Source of the DNA: Deltaproteobacteria bacterium
Lineage (GTDB): Bacteria; Desulfobacterota; GWC2-55-46
Direction of reading: 5' to 3'
DNA length: 5,452 nucleotides
NCBI GenBank assembly: GCA_021825035.1
Contig: JAKAIQ010000155.1
Span: 1 to 5,452, forward strand
Shown: one piece after another, positions 5,195 through 5,452 of the stretch
How positions within the stretch are numbered: position 1 is the first letter of the stretch
Layout of the letters: each line of letters opens with the position of its first letter
Made by a program: the position numbers and the translations under genes
The notes under the pieces: generated by a model
Seen by the model: the letters and a program-made list of their open reading frames with translations, nothing else
What the model was told of the DNA's origin: nothing
The model's database searches: none

Positions 5195-5452
5195 AGAAGC
5201 TGCTGACTGCCTTTCTGGTTCTTTTTCTGGCTTCTTCGGCCTCGTACGGAGGCCTGTTCTCCTCGCCGAAAAATGACGAGCTCATGAGGATATTCGAGAC
5301 CCTCGATTCCAGGGGGCCTGATGCCGGCACGGTTGAAGAACTCGAGAATTATGTCGAAAGAAACCCGCGCGGCGATTCGGTGGATGAGGCTCTTTTGAGG
5401 CTGGGACGCATTTATGCCGCCAGAAAGAATTTCGATAGAGCGGAAAAGGCCT
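5191..5452 (+). CDS. Exported TPR-repeat protein, N-terminal part (partial)
   Basis: The reading frame opens at ATG 5191 and runs off the window end, giving 87 complete codons. The N-terminus MKKLLTAFLVLFLASSASYG looks like a Sec signal peptide: two lysines, a hydrophobic core, and a small-residue c-region with likely cleavage after ASYG or nearby. There is no lipobox cysteine. A charged segment follows, then ERNPRGDSVDEALLRLGRIY and AARKNFDRAEKA, a pattern typical of a tetratricopeptide (TPR) helix pair as in BamD, YbgF/CpoB and similar periplasmic scaffolds. The exact family cannot be decided from this piece. ATGA overlap with the dnaJ stop and AAGG at 5177-5180 support the start and suggest translational coupling to dnaJ. 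A periplasmic TPR protein does not need to be functionally tied to the cytoplasmic DnaJ. Confidence 0.8.
   Translation, partial: MKKLLTAFLVLFLASSASYGGLFSSPKNDELMRIFETLDSRGPDAGTVEELENYVERNPRGDSVDEALLRLGRIYAARKNFDRAEKA

Overview
The window is a chromosomal housekeeping stretch from a Gram-negative bacterium. All genes lie on the + strand and are tightly packed. An HrcA repressor rules out most gammaproteobacteria. A signal-peptide/TPR envelope protein after dnaJ points to a diderm. The style of HemW, HrcA, GrpE and DnaJ suggests a Desulfobacterota (old Deltaproteobacteria) or Nitrospirota-like organism. That placement is an impression from the proteins, not a computed phylogeny.

Layout. Bases 2-118 look like the end of an unidentified gene. 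It overlaps the start of a short membrane protein gene (108-494). That protein reads like an ArsB/NhaD-type permease with its whole middle removed in frame. An extended -10 promoter motif at its end precedes a two-CBS-domain gene (547-978), whose stop overlaps the GTG start of hemW (975-2153), the heme chaperone. A strong sigma70-type promoter begins on the hemW stop codon and drives the heat-shock cluster: hrcA (2217-3248), grpE (about 3418-3966) and dnaJ (4094-5194). A TPR protein with a signal peptide starts inside the dnaJ stop (5191) and runs off the window.

How the genes work together. HrcA is the repressor of class I heat-shock genes. GrpE and DnaJ are the nucleotide-exchange factor and J-protein co-chaperone of DnaK. 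DnaK itself, which in many bacteria lies between grpE and dnaJ, is absent. Its place is taken by a 127-bp spacer that carries a 19-bp tandem duplication and, just before dnaJ, an A7/T7 inverted repeat with the ribosome binding site in its loop. The hrcA-grpE spacer holds a perfect 18-bp GC palindrome. No canonical CIRCE operator was found by eye.

Nothing here is clearly a new defence or mobile system. The points most worth checking are the internally deleted permease, the missing dnaK with its repeat-bearing spacer, and the possible RNA structure at the dnaJ start.
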